Notes: generated by a model not told the origin, from the sequence alone. Positions 1 through 10,487 are shown, counted from the stretch's first letter. The stretch is DNA of 16,503 bases from Clostridiales bacterium (GCA_002869095.1 PKTO01000169.1:2514-19016), one strand, 5' to 3'. Numbers and translations: made by a program.

Positions 1-10
1 ATTAAAGGAG

Positions 11-39
11 TTGAAATTTTTGATTATTTGTATTAAAGT
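11..39 (+). promoter_or_regulatory. Probable sigma-A promoter of groESL
   Basis: TTGAAA (11-16) and TAAAGT (34-39) are separated by 17 nt, a fair sigma-A match, and place the transcription start in the mid 40s, just upstream of the CIRCE operator. The -10 matches only 4 of 6 consensus bases, so the exact promoter is uncertain. The position before the operator is what is expected for HrcA-controlled groESL operons. Confidence 0.5.
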
Positions 40-49
40 AGTAATTGGG

Positions 50-76
50 TTAGCACTCAACGAAAGAGAGTGCTAA
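50..76 (+). promoter_or_regulatory. CIRCE heat-shock operator (HrcA binding site)
   Basis: A perfect inverted repeat TTAGCACTC (50-58), 9-nt spacer, GAGTGCTAA (68-76) is the textbook CIRCE element. HrcA binds it and represses groESL and dnaK operons until heat shock occupies the GroEL needed for HrcA folding. It lies about 48 nt upstream of the groES start codon, so it controls the operon that follows. No hrcA gene is in the window. Confidence 0.97.
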
Positions 77-123
77 TAATAACTAAAAATAAAATACTTA
101 TATAAAAAAAGGAGGGTTTTCAA

Positions 124-408
124 TTGAATATCAAACCATTGGGGGACAGAGTAGTAATAAAGAAGGTGGATGCCGTTGAAAAGACAAAGAGCGGTATCGT
201 GCTTCCCGGCCAGGCGAAAGAACAGCCGCAGATGGCTGAAGTTGTTGCAGTAGGCCCCGGAGGCATGGTAGAAGGAAAGAAAGTTGAAATGCAGGTTTCT
301 GTAGGAGATACGGTTATTTTCTCGAAGTATTCAGGCACCGAGGTTAAATACGACGGCGAAGAATACACAATAGTAAAACAGAACGATATCCTTGCAGTAG
401 TGGAATAG
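124..408 (+). CDS. groES: Co-chaperonin GroES (Hsp10)
   Basis: This 94-residue protein is the heptameric lid of the GroEL folding chamber in the cytoplasm. It begins [14 protein letters not shown] and keeps the family pattern: the K-x-x-S-G-I-V-L-P mobile loop at about residues 20-28, which contacts GroEL, and the [13 protein letters not shown] stretch near residues 60-72. Length equals that of typical Firmicutes GroES. Translation starts at TTG (124-126), since GGAGGG at 111-116 sits 7 nt upstream and the homology starts exactly there. It is the first gene of the CIRCE-controlled operon, 26 nt before groEL. Heat-shock induction through HrcA is inferred from the upstream operator. Confidence 0.97.
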   Translation: MNIKPLGDRVVIKKVDAVEKTKSGIVLPGQAKEQPQMAEVVAVGPGGMVEGKKVEMQVSVGDTVIFSKYSGTEVKYDGEEYTIVKQNDILAVVE

Positions 409-413
409 ATTAA

Positions 414-2069
<1,656 letters not shown>

Positions 2070-2126
2070 GTTGGCAAAAGAAGCTGGCAGTAACAACAAG
2101 TGGAAAGTGGAAAGAAAAAGATAAAA

Positions 2127-2245
2127 GCAGATGTCAGATAGCAGATTTCAGATGTCAGGAAAAGATTAAAGACTGATGTCAGGAAAAGCAGATGCCAGAT
2201 ATCAGGTGCCAGTTTTCAGATAAAGATTAAAGGCTGGCAGCTGTT
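2127..2245. repeat. Degenerate CAGATGTCAG-type direct repeats
   Basis: Between groEL and its terminator lie many imperfect copies of a purine-rich motif: AGCAGATGTCAGAT (2127-2140), AGCAGATTTCAGAT (2140-2153), GATGTCAGGAAAAG (2151-2164 and 2175-2188) and GCAGATGCCAGATATCAG. A larger period of about 61 bp is also visible, since AAAGATTAAAGACTG at 2161 recurs as AAAGATTAAAGGCTG at 2222. No ORF covers it. Its origin is unknown; slippage expansion is my inference. Confidence 0.75.
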
Positions 2246-2249
2246 AAAA

Positions 2250-2290
2250 AGCAAGAATGCCCGGAGATTCATATCTCCGGGCATTTGCCT
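2250..2290 (+). terminator. Bidirectional intrinsic terminator between groEL and the convergent gene
   Basis: A perfect 13-bp stem, AATGCCCGGAGAT (2256-2268) and ATCTCCGGGCATT (2273-2285) with a TCAT loop, is followed by an interrupted T tract ending GCTTTT on the plus strand and by CTTGCTTTTTAA on the minus strand. The flanking AAAAGCA and TGCTTTT can also pair. It can end both groESL transcription and the convergent gene at 2303-2818. Confidence 0.88.
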
Positions 2291-2302
2291 GCTTTTATGC
2301 AA

Positions 2303-2818
2303 TTAAATGAATAAACCGTACTCTTTGATTTCCTGCGAATTGTTTGCTTCGGCATTCTTTATTATTATTTCTCTTTTGTCGTCTTCCACATCACTGATGA
2401 AGAGCGTGTACTCTCCGTTGTACAAGGTTTCATCCCGGTGCCGGAACATGTTGCCTATCATGAGGCCTATCAGGGAGCCTACGGTCGCACCGTAGAAAAC
2501 GATAACCAATGAAACTATGACAGGAACTGTTGTAACAGATGCGGTATTGAGTCCCAGATATACTGCCATGAGGGATGAAACGCCTCCGGCAATTGCTCCG
2601 AGTATCATGCCTCTTTTTGCATATGCAATGTGCAGTTTGGAAACCTCGTTGTATTTTCCCAACATGACGCCTGAAACAAAATTCTCTTCTTTGTCGTCGT
2701 ACTCTTTCTTGTTAGAAACAACTTGTATGTGTCCCTTCACACCTTGATCCTTGCGCACAACCTTAGTGAACTTCCTTAAATCTGCGATATTCTTGAATCG
2801 GACAATGTAGTTAGTCAT
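2303..2818 (-). CDS. Small membrane protein with two glycine-rich helices, unknown function
   Basis: The 171-residue protein starts MTNYIVRFKN. I chose the ATG at 2818 because AGGTG (2829-2825) sits 6 nt before it, whereas the ATG at 2824 would abut the ribosome-binding site. Residues 1-65 are soluble and charged. Residues about 70-90 (MILGAIAGGVSSLMAVYLGL) and about 96-124 (VTTVPVIVSLVIVFYG then ATVGSLIGLMIG) look like two membrane helices with small-residue zipper motifs. The C-terminal 45 residues are acidic and soluble. The layout recalls general-stress or glycine-zipper membrane proteins, but I recognise no specific family. It is transcribed alone from its own promoter, convergent with groEL. 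Function unknown. Confidence 0.8.
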   Translation of the reverse strand: MTNYIVRFKNIADLRKFTKVVRKDQGVKGHIQVVSNKKEYDDKEENFVSGVMLGKYNEVSKLHIAYAKRGMILGAIAGGVSSLMAVYLGLNTASVTTVPVIVSLVIVFYGATVGSLIGLMIGNMFRHRDETLYNGEYTLFISDVEDDKREIIIKNAEANNSQEIKEYGLFI

Positions 2819-2857
2819 TTTCATCACCTCTCTTTTGTAAATTGACATCAACTACGT

Positions 2858-2886
2858 ATTATATTTTGATAATTACCCCGATAAAC
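2858..2886 (-). promoter_or_regulatory. Promoter of the small membrane protein gene
   Basis: On the minus strand a perfect TATAAT (2863-2858) lies 17 nt from a weak -35 GTTTAT (2886-2881). The predicted start near 2851 leaves a leader of about 33 nt before the ATG at 2818. The strong -10 supports it, while the -35 is poor. Confidence 0.5.
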
Positions 2887-2934
2887 AAAAATCAAACGAT
2901 AATGCAGAAAATTCAGAAAATAAGCACGGGGGAA

Positions 2935-3498
2935 TCAATAGAGGTTGAAAATATTTCTATAGCTGTTTTCGTAAACATGAAAGTCCTGGTTGCCAAAGAG
3001 TATGAATCGTATTTCTTCTATTGGGGTTTCCTCAATAAAATCGCGTGTGGTTTCCATGGCTATCCTGGCGGCCATTTCCTTGGGGAACCTGTATACCCCT
3101 GTGCTGATTGCGGGAAAGGCTATCGATCTTATGTGATTTTCCGCTGCAATGCGCAAGACGTTTACATATGTATCGCGCAGGATGCCGGGTTCATTTTGAT
3201 TGCCGTCTTTCCATATCGGACCGACAGCATGTATGACATAATCCGCCTTTAGGCGTCCTCCTGTTGTCATGACCGCTTCGCCGGGAGGGCATTTGCCGAA
3301 TTCTTTTCTGAAAATTTTACACTCTTCAAGTATTTCCGGACCTCCGGCTCTATGGATGGCGCCGTCCACCCCACCTCCTCCAAGAAGAGACGAATTGGCC
3401 GCGTTGACAATTGCCTGGGTATTCTGATCCGTTATGTCGCCTTTCAACATTACGAAATTCGTATTGCCATAAATAAAGGAAATCGATTTTTCACTCAT
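2935..3498 (-). CDS. Macrodomain protein, probable O-acetyl-ADP-ribose deacetylase
   Basis: This 187-residue protein is a single macro (Appr-1''-p) domain, a fold that binds ADP-ribose; bacterial YmdB/TM0508-like members hydrolyse O-acetyl-ADP-ribose or remove ADP-ribose from acidic residues. The conserved pieces are GDIT (20-23), NAANSSLLGGGGVDGAIH (32-49), with the Asn and the glycine loop that contact ribose and phosphate, and ISTGVYRFP (131-139). The start at 3498 is favoured by GGGGAG at 3511-3506, seven nt upstream; this site lies inside the 3' end of the preceding flhB-like gene and the coding regions are only 4 nt apart, so translation is probably coupled. Its presence behind two flagellar-type genes is unusual. 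The substrate cannot be told from sequence. Confidence 0.92.
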   Translation of the reverse strand: MSEKSISFIYGNTNFVMLKGDITDQNTQAIVNAANSSLLGGGGVDGAIHRAGGPEILEECKIFRKEFGKCPPGEAVMTTGGRLKADYVIHAVGPIWKDGNQNEPGILRDTYVNVLRIAAENHIRSIAFPAISTGVYRFPKEMAARIAMETTRDFIEETPIEEIRFILFGNQDFHVYENSYRNIFNLY

Positions 3499-3502
3499 GG
3501 GT

Positions 3503-3760
3503 TCACTCCCCTTTCTTAAGAGTATAAACAAAAGCAAGCAATTGGGCCGCAACCTCATATAGTTCTATGGGGATTTCTCCTCCTACGGGTATGTTTGAAA
3601 GACTCGATTGCAATAAAGGATTTTCTATTACCGGAATCTTGTTTTCTTCGGCGATTCGGATTATTGATTCGGCGGTTTTGCCTGTGCCTTTTGCACTTAC
3701 TATTGGTGCATTGTCTTTTGTTGAATCGTATTGCAGCGCAAGCGCTTTTTTCCTTTTCAT
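3503..3760 (-). CDS. FlhB C-terminal-domain-like protein (YlqH-like)
   Basis: These 85 residues match only the cytoplasmic C-terminal domain of the flagellar export switch protein FlhB: ALALQYDSTKDNAPIVSAKG, an A-E-S-I-I-R-I-A-E-E-N-K-IPVIENP block, then GGEIPIELYEVAAQLLAFVY. The four FlhB membrane helices are absent, and so is the self-cleaving NPTH motif. The family is known as a stand-alone FlhB-like protein in many Firmicutes (B. subtilis YlqH) and its role is poorly defined. The ribosome-binding site AGGAGG (3770-3765) overlaps the stop codon region of the upstream FliK-like gene, 8 nt away, so they form an operon. An export-related function is inference from homology. Confidence 0.88.
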   Translation of the reverse strand: MKRKKALALQYDSTKDNAPIVSAKGTGKTAESIIRIAEENKIPVIENPLLQSSLSNIPVGGEIPIELYEVAAQLLAFVYTLKKGE

Positions 3761-3768
3761 AAAACCTC

Positions 3769-5073
3769 CTATATATTTATATCCAATTTTTGAACAGGCC
3801 TATCAATGAATTGGTTTATACGGTCAAAAATATCGACACTCCCATTATTAACACTAACATCGGGAAGGGTGTACCCGGTCGATGCGAGAGAGTTTTTAAG
3901 AAATTGCAAATGATTTTTGAATAGTTTTGAGGTTTCCTCTTTAGAGACATTGATTTTAATGTTTAGTGTATTATTTGCGGACATTACGTCAAAAACCATT
4001 AATCCCAATTCAACATCATCAATCCTGAATATGAAGTGTTGCATATTCAATGATTCGGATTTCTTGTCGATTTGGGTTTCTGAGGGAAAGTAGAAGATAT
4101 CCAAATTGTTGAATTGATTATGAAATTTTACAGGGACCGAGAAATAGGAAAATGGAAACCCAGTTTCATTTTTGAAGTCGCAATGAATGTGTGAAAGTTT
4201 GGATTTAATGAAATTTTCAATTGTATTTTTTATGAAAGAGGCACTTTCATCCAAGGGTTTGGTTGATTCTTCAGTTCCGTTTTTTATTGCTGCAGCGGGC
4301 AAAGCAATATTGTTTATAACATCGCTTGTTTTTTTGATTATTACGGCAAGCTGGTTTTTTCCTTTCGATTGGGATTTGTTTTCAACAACATCCGCAATAT
4401 CGACAATGTATGAATTTAGAAAACGACTTATGAATTGCTTTGTGAGCTTTTGCTTTGTTTTGGGCATAAGTCTGGAGTGAGAAAAAAATCCGGTCAGTTC
4501 GGAAATTAGGTCTTTGAAAATTGATTCGGGTCCAATCGGCTTGTTAAAAAGCTCCATTGTATCTGATAGAGATTCAACATCGCCTGACGATATCAAGCCT
4601 AAATGTATGGCTGCTGCAGTTATAGAAGAGGGATTTTCAGCAAGACAGGCAGATTTTATGGCGAGATTCATTTTTTTCAAAGTGTCTTCTGTAATTGCCA
4701 TGCGGCAAGCTACAAGCAGTCTTGCCTTCATCATATTAGTCGAATTCGCTTTTAATCCAAAGTTGTTCAGCAGATTTTTGATATTGCTTTCTTTGGGTTC
4801 TTCAATTGCGTTTTGGTTGTCTGCGATTTGCAAAACCAATGTTTTCCCATTATTAGAAAGAACGCGCATAAATACGGTTTCGCCATTTTGAAGCGAGCGG
4901 TTTGATTTGTTGTCTATTGTAGCAGTCAGAGTCCGTCCTTCATACTCAAGGCATGCGTGGCCATTATTCGAATCCAAAATGCGGACTTTTAGTAGTGCAT
5001 GAGTGCTTGGAACGGTTTTGAATTGGTTTTTTTGTATTGAAAAGTCGTTCAGACGATTGTTTGAAATCCTCAT
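3769..5073 (-). CDS. FliK-like protein (hook-length control C-terminal domain)
   Basis: The 434-residue protein has no signal peptide or membrane helix. Residues about 25-85 (beginning with ALLKVRILD and ending TLVLQIAD) look like a small beta domain, the middle is helical and Ser/Asn/Lys rich, and the last ~100 residues resemble the FliK C-terminal domain: a predicted strand pair near FRIDDVELGLMVFDVM, NTLNIKINVSKEETSKLF, then HLQFLKNSLASTGYTLPDVSV, matching the helix-strand close where FliK binds FlhB to switch export substrates. Pairing with an FlhB-C-terminal-like gene 8 nt downstream supports this, as the two partners normally interact. The ATG at 5073 has AAGGAGG (5087-5081) at 7 nt. 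Whether it sets hook length or is a non-flagellar relative (ylqG-like) is unresolved. Confidence 0.7.
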   Translation of the reverse strand: MRISNNRLNDFSIQKNQFKTVPSTHALLKVRILDSNNGHACLEYEGRTLTATIDNKSNRSLQNGETVFMRVLSNNGKTLVLQIADNQNAIEEPKESNIKNLLNNFGLKANSTNMMKARLLVACRMAITEDTLKKMNLAIKSACLAENPSSITAAAIHLGLISSGDVESLSDTMELFNKPIGPESIFKDLISELTGFFSHSRLMPKTKQKLTKQFISRFLNSYIVDIADVVENKSQSKGKNQLAVIIKKTSDVINNIALPAAAIKNGTEESTKPLDESASFIKNTIENFIKSKLSHIHCDFKNETGFPFSYFSVPVKFHNQFNNLDIFYFPSETQIDKKSESLNMQHFIFRIDDVELGLMVFDVMSANNTLNIKINVSKEETSKLFKNHLQFLKNSLASTGYTLPDVSVNNGSVDIFDRINQFIDRPVQKLDINI

Positions 5074-5108
5074 GGCAAAGCCTCCTTCAGGAAGAGAATA
5101 TATTTTTA

Positions 5109-5135
5109 ATATCGGTTGCTTATGAAAATATTTGA
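5109..5135 (-). promoter_or_regulatory. Candidate sigma-D (sigma-28) flagellar promoter
   Basis: On the minus strand TCAAA (5135-5131), a 15-nt spacer, and CCGATAT (5115-5109) fit the Firmicutes sigma-D pattern TAAA, 14-16 nt, CCGATAT, with a full match at the -10 and one mismatch in the -35 core. It would start transcription near 5102, about 30 nt before the FliK-like start codon. The fit to a flagellar-type operon makes it credible. Confidence 0.5.
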
Positions 5136-5186
5136 GAGGTATGAGGGGGGACAGATTCTCGGAAGGGACTTTGCCGGTTTAATTGT

Positions 5187-5215
5187 ATTGTTTTTCCTGC
5201 TGACATCATCGTCAA
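5187..5215 (-). promoter_or_regulatory. Possible additional sigma-A promoter for the FliK-like operon
   Basis: TTGACG (5215-5210) and AACAAT (5192-5187) on the minus strand are 17 nt apart. It would give a leader of about 105 nt. It is weaker than the sigma-D-type candidate nearer the gene and may be chance. Confidence 0.25.
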
Positions 5216-5271
5216 GAGAATATTTTGGATAATTAATAATGCAATAATAGTGGTTAAAATCAAGAATTAAA

Positions 5272-5364
5272 TCAAAATGAACCGTCTCCGGGTGATTTAT
5301 GTCGCCTTTTTTTTATTACTATTCCAACTGACCTGTAAGCGAATTTCAAGTTGAATTCTGACAT
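5272..5364 (-). CDS. Possible 30-residue small protein
   Basis: A short minus-strand ORF begins MSEFNLKFAYRSVG and ends KSPGDGSF; the middle carries a basic run (IKKRRHK). It has a good ribosome-binding site, GGAGGTG about 5 nt before the ATG at 5364, and a perfect TATAAT at 5404-5399 whose start would lie about 28 nt upstream, though no -35 is evident. It matches nothing I recognise. It lies on the same strand, 199 nt upstream of the FliK-like start codon, so it could be a small protein, a leader peptide, or coincidence. Confidence 0.3.
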   Translation of the reverse strand: MSEFNLKFAYRSVGIVIKKRRHKSPGDGSF

Positions 5365-5518
5365 GTTGACACCTCCGGGTAAAAATATGGTTATTCCTAT
5401 TATATCCATTTATATCCATACACAGGGCTTTCATCCATGGATTTCAAGATTCCAACGGTTAGAGAATCAAATGAATGGGTAAGACAAGGTTGAGATATTT
5501 GAAAGAAAGGAGAGCGCA

Positions 5519-6994
5519 ATGTTTGAAAAAATTGATTTGAAAAAGGACATGCCCAAAGCCGAATACAAGAAGGCAAAGGAGACATTCGAGTCACATATAG
5601 GAAGGCTGCAAAGAAGGTTCAAGGAAGAAAACATTCCAATGATAATTGTTTTCGAAGGCTGGGACGCGGCAGGAAAGGGATCCCTTATTAATCAGCTTAT
5701 TTTGCCTATGGACCCGAGGGGATTTAAAGTGCACACAATAGACGATCCGAGGGGCGACGAGCTCAGAATGCCTCATTTGTGGAGATTCTGGACAAAGATA
5801 CCAAAGCGCGGGCGCTTGGCTGTTTTCGACAGAAGCTGGTACCACAGAACTTTTGACGGTCAAATGGACGAGAGCAAATTAAGAGAGGCGTATGATGAAA
5901 TATGCGATTTCGAGAGGCAGCTGACGGATGACGGATATGCCATTATAAAACTTTTCATACACATTTCGAAGGAGGAACAGAAGAAAAGGTTCAAAAAACT
6001 GGAATCGAGCGAGTCCACAAGCTGGAGAGTCACAGAAAAGGATTGGCGGCAGAACGAGAAGTACGGCGAATATCTGAAGGCTGTGGAAGAGGCAATCAGA
6101 GAGACAGACAACCAGTATGCGCCTTGGACTGTCATTGAGGGAACCGACCGCCGGTTTGCAGCATCCAAGATGTACTTGACTGTGCTTAAGGCTCTTGAAG
6201 AGCGTCTTGACAAAGAAGAAAGGGAGAAGTGCCAAAAGGCTTCAGAGGAAGAGAAAAACGTCTATTCGATGTCGGACATGAATGCTTCGATACTCAAGTC
6301 CGTCGACCTGAGCCTATTCCTCACAAGGGAAGAGTACAAAAAGCGTCTCGATAAAAATCAGAAGAGGATCGGCGAGCTGGGCTTTGAGATATACAGACGG
6401 AAAATCCCGGTTGTGATTGCATACGAGGGATGGGATGCCGCCGGCAAAGGCGGAAACATAAAAAGGCTGACTGAGAAGCTTGATCCAAGGGGCTACGAGG
6501 TGATTCCCGTATCGGCTCCAAACGAACATGAATTGGGGCACCACTATCTTTGGCGATTCTGGAAGGAGATGCCCAAGACCGGGCATATTGCAATCTTCGA
6601 CCGGAGCTGGTATGGCAGGGTGCTTGTGGAGAGGGTCGAGGGGCTGTGCTCGGCCGAGGAGTGGAAACGGGCCTACAGGGAGATAAACGAGATGGAGAAG
6701 CATATGGCGAACTTCGGGACAGCCATATGCAAATTCTGGCTGGAGATAGATAAGGACGAGCAGCTTAGGCGTTTCGAGGAGAGGCAAAACGACCCGCTCA
6801 AATCATGGAAAATAACAGAGGACGACTGGAGGAACAGAGAGAAATGGGATGCCTACTCCGAGGCAGTGGACGAGATGCTCTTTCGCACAAGCACATCATA
6901 CGCACCTTGGACAATAATAGAATCGGTTGACAAGTACTACGCCAGGATAAAGGTTCTGGAGGAAGTAATAAAAGCAATAGAGTCAAAGCTATAG
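5519..6994 (+). CDS. pap: Polyphosphate:AMP phosphotransferase (tandem PPK2 domains)
   Basis: The 491-residue protein contains two PPK2 kinase domains in tandem, the arrangement of class II PPK2 enzymes that use polyphosphate to phosphorylate AMP to ADP in the cytoplasm. Each domain has a Walker A (GWDAAGKG at 47-54 and 304-311) and a Walker B-type DRSWY (104-108 and 361-365), plus an MPHLWRFW/HYLWRFW block. The C-terminal half keeps the fuller set (DRSWYGR, NDPLKSWKIT lid); the N-terminal half has DRSWYHR and lacks the P-L-K lid motif, consistent with reports for this class that the C-terminal domain is catalytic. AAGGAG is 7 nt upstream of the ATG. It is transcribed alone, ahead of the guanine-controlled guaBA operon, with a clear promoter between them, so co-regulation is not implied. 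Confidence 0.95.
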   Translation: MFEKIDLKKDMPKAEYKKAKETFESHIGRLQRRFKEENIPMIIVFEGWDAAGKGSLINQLILPMDPRGFKVHTIDDPRGDELRMPHLWRFWTKIPKRGRLAVFDRSWYHRTFDGQMDESKLREAYDEICDFERQLTDDGYAIIKLFIHISKEEQKKRFKKLESSESTSWRVTEKDWRQNEKYGEYLKAVEEAIRETDNQYAPWTVIEGTDRRFAASKMYLTVLKALEERLDKEEREKCQKASEEEKNVYSMSDMNASILKSVDLSLFLTREEYKKRLDKNQKRIGELGFEIYRRKIPVVIAYEGWDAAGKGGNIKRLTEKLDPRGYEVIPVSAPNEHELGHHYLWRFWKEMPKTGHIAIFDRSWYGRVLVERVEGLCSAEEWKRAYREINEMEKHMANFGTAICKFWLEIDKDEQLRRFEERQNDPLKSWKITEDDWRNREKWDAYSEAVDEMLFRTSTSYAPWTIIESVDKYYARIKVLEEVIKAIESKL

Positions 6995-7076
6995 TTTTTT
7001 TGAGCCATGCAAAAAAGGCGTGATTGATTCATGCATAACCTTTTTCAATGATATTGACGGCTTGAACAGTTTGCGG

Positions 7077-7105
7077 TTGACAAACAAAAGCATATCTGAT
7101 ATTTT
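7077..7105 (+). promoter_or_regulatory. Promoter of the guanine riboswitch-guaBA operon
   Basis: TTGACA (7077-7082) is a perfect -35, followed after 17 nt by TATTTT (7100-7105). The predicted start near 7112 lies about 28 nt before the aptamer P1 stem, the right place for a riboswitch leader. Confidence 0.7.
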
Positions 7106-7139
7106 TATTATCAACATAATAGATGAAACAAGACATACG

Positions 7140-7206
7140 CACTTGTATAGTATTGGAGATATGGTCCAAAAGTTTCTACCGGTCAACCGTAAATTGACCG
7201 ACTACA

Positions 7207-7210
<4 letters not shown>
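7140..7210 (+). ncRNA. Guanine riboswitch aptamer (purine riboswitch class)
   Basis: The three-way junction is readable in full. P1 pairs CACTTGTA (7140-7147) with TACAGGTG (7203-7210). P2 is TTGGA-GATATGG-TCCAA. The junction GTTTCTACC precedes P3, GGTCAA-CCGTAAA-TTGACC. L2 and L3 carry the class consensus loops ATATGG and CCGTAAA. The ligand-pairing base equivalent to position 74 is C (7202, in GACTAC), which specifies guanine or hypoxanthine; adenine switches have U there. It controls guaB and guaA directly downstream. Confidence 0.96.
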
Positions 7211-8767
<1,557 letters not shown>

Positions 8768-8788
8768 ACAAGTGGAGGGTACATGCTA

Positions 8789-10321
8789 ATGGAAAGAGAA
8801 CTGATCTTGGTCATCGACTTCGGAGGCCAATACAACCAGCTTATAGCTCGAAGAGTCAGAGAGGCAAATGTGTATTGCGAAGTCATGTCCTATAAAACTT
8901 CCATAGAGGTCATAAAGGATAGAAATCCCAAAGGGATAATTTTCACCGGCGGACCGGCAAGCGTTTACGCCGAGAATGCCCCCAGTATTTCCAGGGAAAT
9001 ATTTGAACTCGGAATACCTGTGTTGGGGATTTGCTACGGCGGCCAGCTTATGGCGCAAAGTTTCGGCGGAAAGGTTTCAAAGGCAAGCCAAAGGGAGTAC
9101 GGAAAAGTAAAAATTGAAATCACCGACGCGGATGACTTTTGGAGGGATATAGAAACAGGCTCCATCTGCTGGATGAGCCATACGGATTTTGTCGAGGAGA
9201 CGCCGGAAGGATTTGTGGTTTCGGCAAAAACGGACAATTGCCCCGTTGCCGCAATGAAGAACGAAGAAAAGAAACTCTACGGAGTTCAGTTCCACCCCGA
9301 AGTTGAACATACTTCATTCGGAAGAAAACTCATCAAGAACTTCCTCTATGAAGTTTGCGGTTGCATAGGCGACTGGAACATGGCCGACTTCATCGAGAAA
9401 AGCATAAAGGAAATAAAAGAAAAAGTCGGAGACAAGAGAGTGCTCTGCGCGCTTTCCGGAGGAGTCGATTCGTCTGTAGCGGCAGTGCTTGTGCACAAGG
9501 CGATAGGCGACCAGCTCACATGTGTTTTCGTTGACCATGGACTCCTTAGAAAGGACGAGGGAGACCAGGTCGAGGAGATTTTCAAGGACAGATTCCATCT
9601 CAAGCTCATAAGGGTAAACGCGCAGGAGCGTTTCCTCGGCAAACTCCGCGGAGTTTCAGATCCCGAGAAGAAGCGAAAGATAATCGGGGAGGAATTCATC
9701 CGCGTGTTCGAGGAGGAATCGCAAAGACTCGGTAAAATGGATTACCTTTTGCAGGGCACGGTTTATCCGGATGTCATAGAAAGCGGAACCGACACGGCCG
9801 AGGTCATAAAGAGCCACCACAACGTGGGCGGTCTTCCCGACGATGTCGATTTCGAAATCATCGAGCCGCTAAGGCAGCTCTTCAAGGACGAGGTCAGGAT
9901 GGTCGGGGAAGGCCTCATGATTCCCGACGATGTAGTCTGGAGACAGCCATTCCCGGGACCGGGACTCGCAATAAGAATTCTAGGGGAAATCACGGACGAG
10001 AAACTTAAGATAGTCAGCGAATCTGATGCAATCCTTAGGGAAGAAGTAAAGAAGGCAGGCCTCGAAAGGCATATATGGCAGTACTTCACAGTGCTTCCCA
10101 ACATAAAGTCCGTAGGGGTAATGGGCGATGGAAGAACCTATGTACACACAGTGGGTATCAGGGCCGTCACATCCACGGACGGTATGACATCCGACTGGGC
10201 GAGAATACCATACGACGTTCTAGAGAAGATTTCAAACAGGATAGTGAACGAAGTCGACGGAGTAAACCGCATAGTTTACGACATTACGAGTAAGCCACCA
10301 TCGACTATCGAGTGGGAATAA
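8789..10321 (+). CDS. guaA: GMP synthase (glutamine-hydrolysing)
   Basis: GuaA (510 residues) converts XMP to GMP using ATP and glutamine. The N-terminal class I glutamine amidotransferase domain has the catalytic triad: Cys82 in [10 protein letters not shown], His169 and Glu171 in QFHPEVEHT. The ATP pyrophosphatase domain has the P-loop SGGVDSS (223-229), and the C-terminal dimerisation domain ends KPPSTIEWE as in full-length enzymes. GGAGG at 8774-8778 serves two candidate starts, ATG 8783 (4-nt spacing) and ATG 8789 (10 nt); I prefer 8789 because the protein then begins [14 protein letters not shown] as in relatives. It follows guaB by 21 nt and ends at a strong terminator, so it shares guanine-riboswitch control. 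Confidence 0.98.
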   Translation: MERELILVIDFGGQYNQLIARRVREANVYCEVMSYKTSIEVIKDRNPKGIIFTGGPASVYAENAPSISREIFELGIPVLGICYGGQLMAQSFGGKVSKASQREYGKVKIEITDADDFWRDIETGSICWMSHTDFVEETPEGFVVSAKTDNCPVAAMKNEEKKLYGVQFHPEVEHTSFGRKLIKNFLYEVCGCIGDWNMADFIEKSIKEIKEKVGDKRVLCALSGGVDSSVAAVLVHKAIGDQLTCVFVDHGLLRKDEGDQVEEIFKDRFHLKLIRVNAQERFLGKLRGVSDPEKKRKIIGEEFIRVFEEESQRLGKMDYLLQGTVYPDVIESGTDTAEVIKSHHNVGGLPDDVDFEIIEPLRQLFKDEVRMVGEGLMIPDDVVWRQPFPGPGLAIRILGEITDEKLKIVSESDAILREEVKKAGLERHIWQYFTVLPNIKSVGVMGDGRTYVHTVGIRAVTSTDGMTSDWARIPYDVLEKISNRIVNEVDGVNRIVYDITSKPPSTIEWE

Positions 10322-10323
10322 TG

Positions 10324-10370
10324 GAAAAAAAACCTGCAACGCCTTGTTTTCAAGGGTTGCAGGTTTTTTT
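10324..10370 (+). terminator. Strong intrinsic terminator of guaBA
   Basis: AACCTGCAAC (10331-10340) pairs with GTTGCAGGTT (10356-10365), extended inside by CCTTG/CAAGG with a TTTT loop, and seven T residues follow (10364-10370). The A-rich run before the stem would let it also stop leftward transcription. It isolates guaBA from the AbiE cassette. Confidence 0.95.
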
Positions 10371-10416
10371 GTATTGAATAGCAAGACTGTGCATTATTAA
10401 AAAACACACGATATTC

Positions 10417-10445
10417 TTTACATATGAAGAAAATAGTGTTAAAAT
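10417..10445 (+). promoter_or_regulatory. Promoter of the AbiE operon
   Basis: TTTACA (10417-10422) and TAAAAT (10440-10445) are exactly 17 nt apart, a good sigma-A promoter, giving a start near 10452 and a leader of about 96 nt before the GTG start of abiEi. Two dyad elements lie between it and the gene. Confidence 0.6.
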
Positions 10446-10455
10446 TAAAAAATGC

Positions 10456-10472
10456 ATAAACATTATGGTTAT
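10456..10472. promoter_or_regulatory. Imperfect dyad near the AbiE transcription start, candidate AbiEi operator
   Basis: ATAAACATTATGGTTAT is an imperfect palindrome (most positions symmetric about the central base), sitting just downstream of the predicted start. AbiEi antitoxins of characterised systems repress their own promoter by binding inverted repeats there. Assignment to AbiEi is inference. Confidence 0.3.
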
Positions 10473-10487
10473 TATACATTTAAAAAG

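Larger units (their letters stand above)
5074..5518. other. 445-nt intergenic region between divergent fliK-like operon and pap
   Basis: This gap holds leftward promoter candidates for the FliK-like operon, a possible leftward 30-residue ORF (5364-5272), and a 10-bp tandem repeat TATATCCATT/TATATCCATA at 5401-5420. I see no convincing sigma-A promoter for the rightward pap gene: TTGACA at 5366-5371 has no -10 at the right spacing. No RNA gene is recognisable. Confidence 0.5.

Noticed and set aside
2127..2245. Repeat tract as a CRISPR array
   Set aside because: Units are degenerate, abutting and of irregular length, with no unique spacers of constant size and no cas genes.
5366..5403. TTGACA at 5366 as the pap promoter
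   Set aside because: No acceptable -10 lies 16-18 nt downstream; the nearest TATTAT is 26 nt away.
7012..7045. AAAAAGG/CCTTTTT hairpin as the pap terminator
   Set aside because: The stem is only 7 bp, mostly A-T, with a 20-nt loop, and its T run is part of the stem rather than after it.
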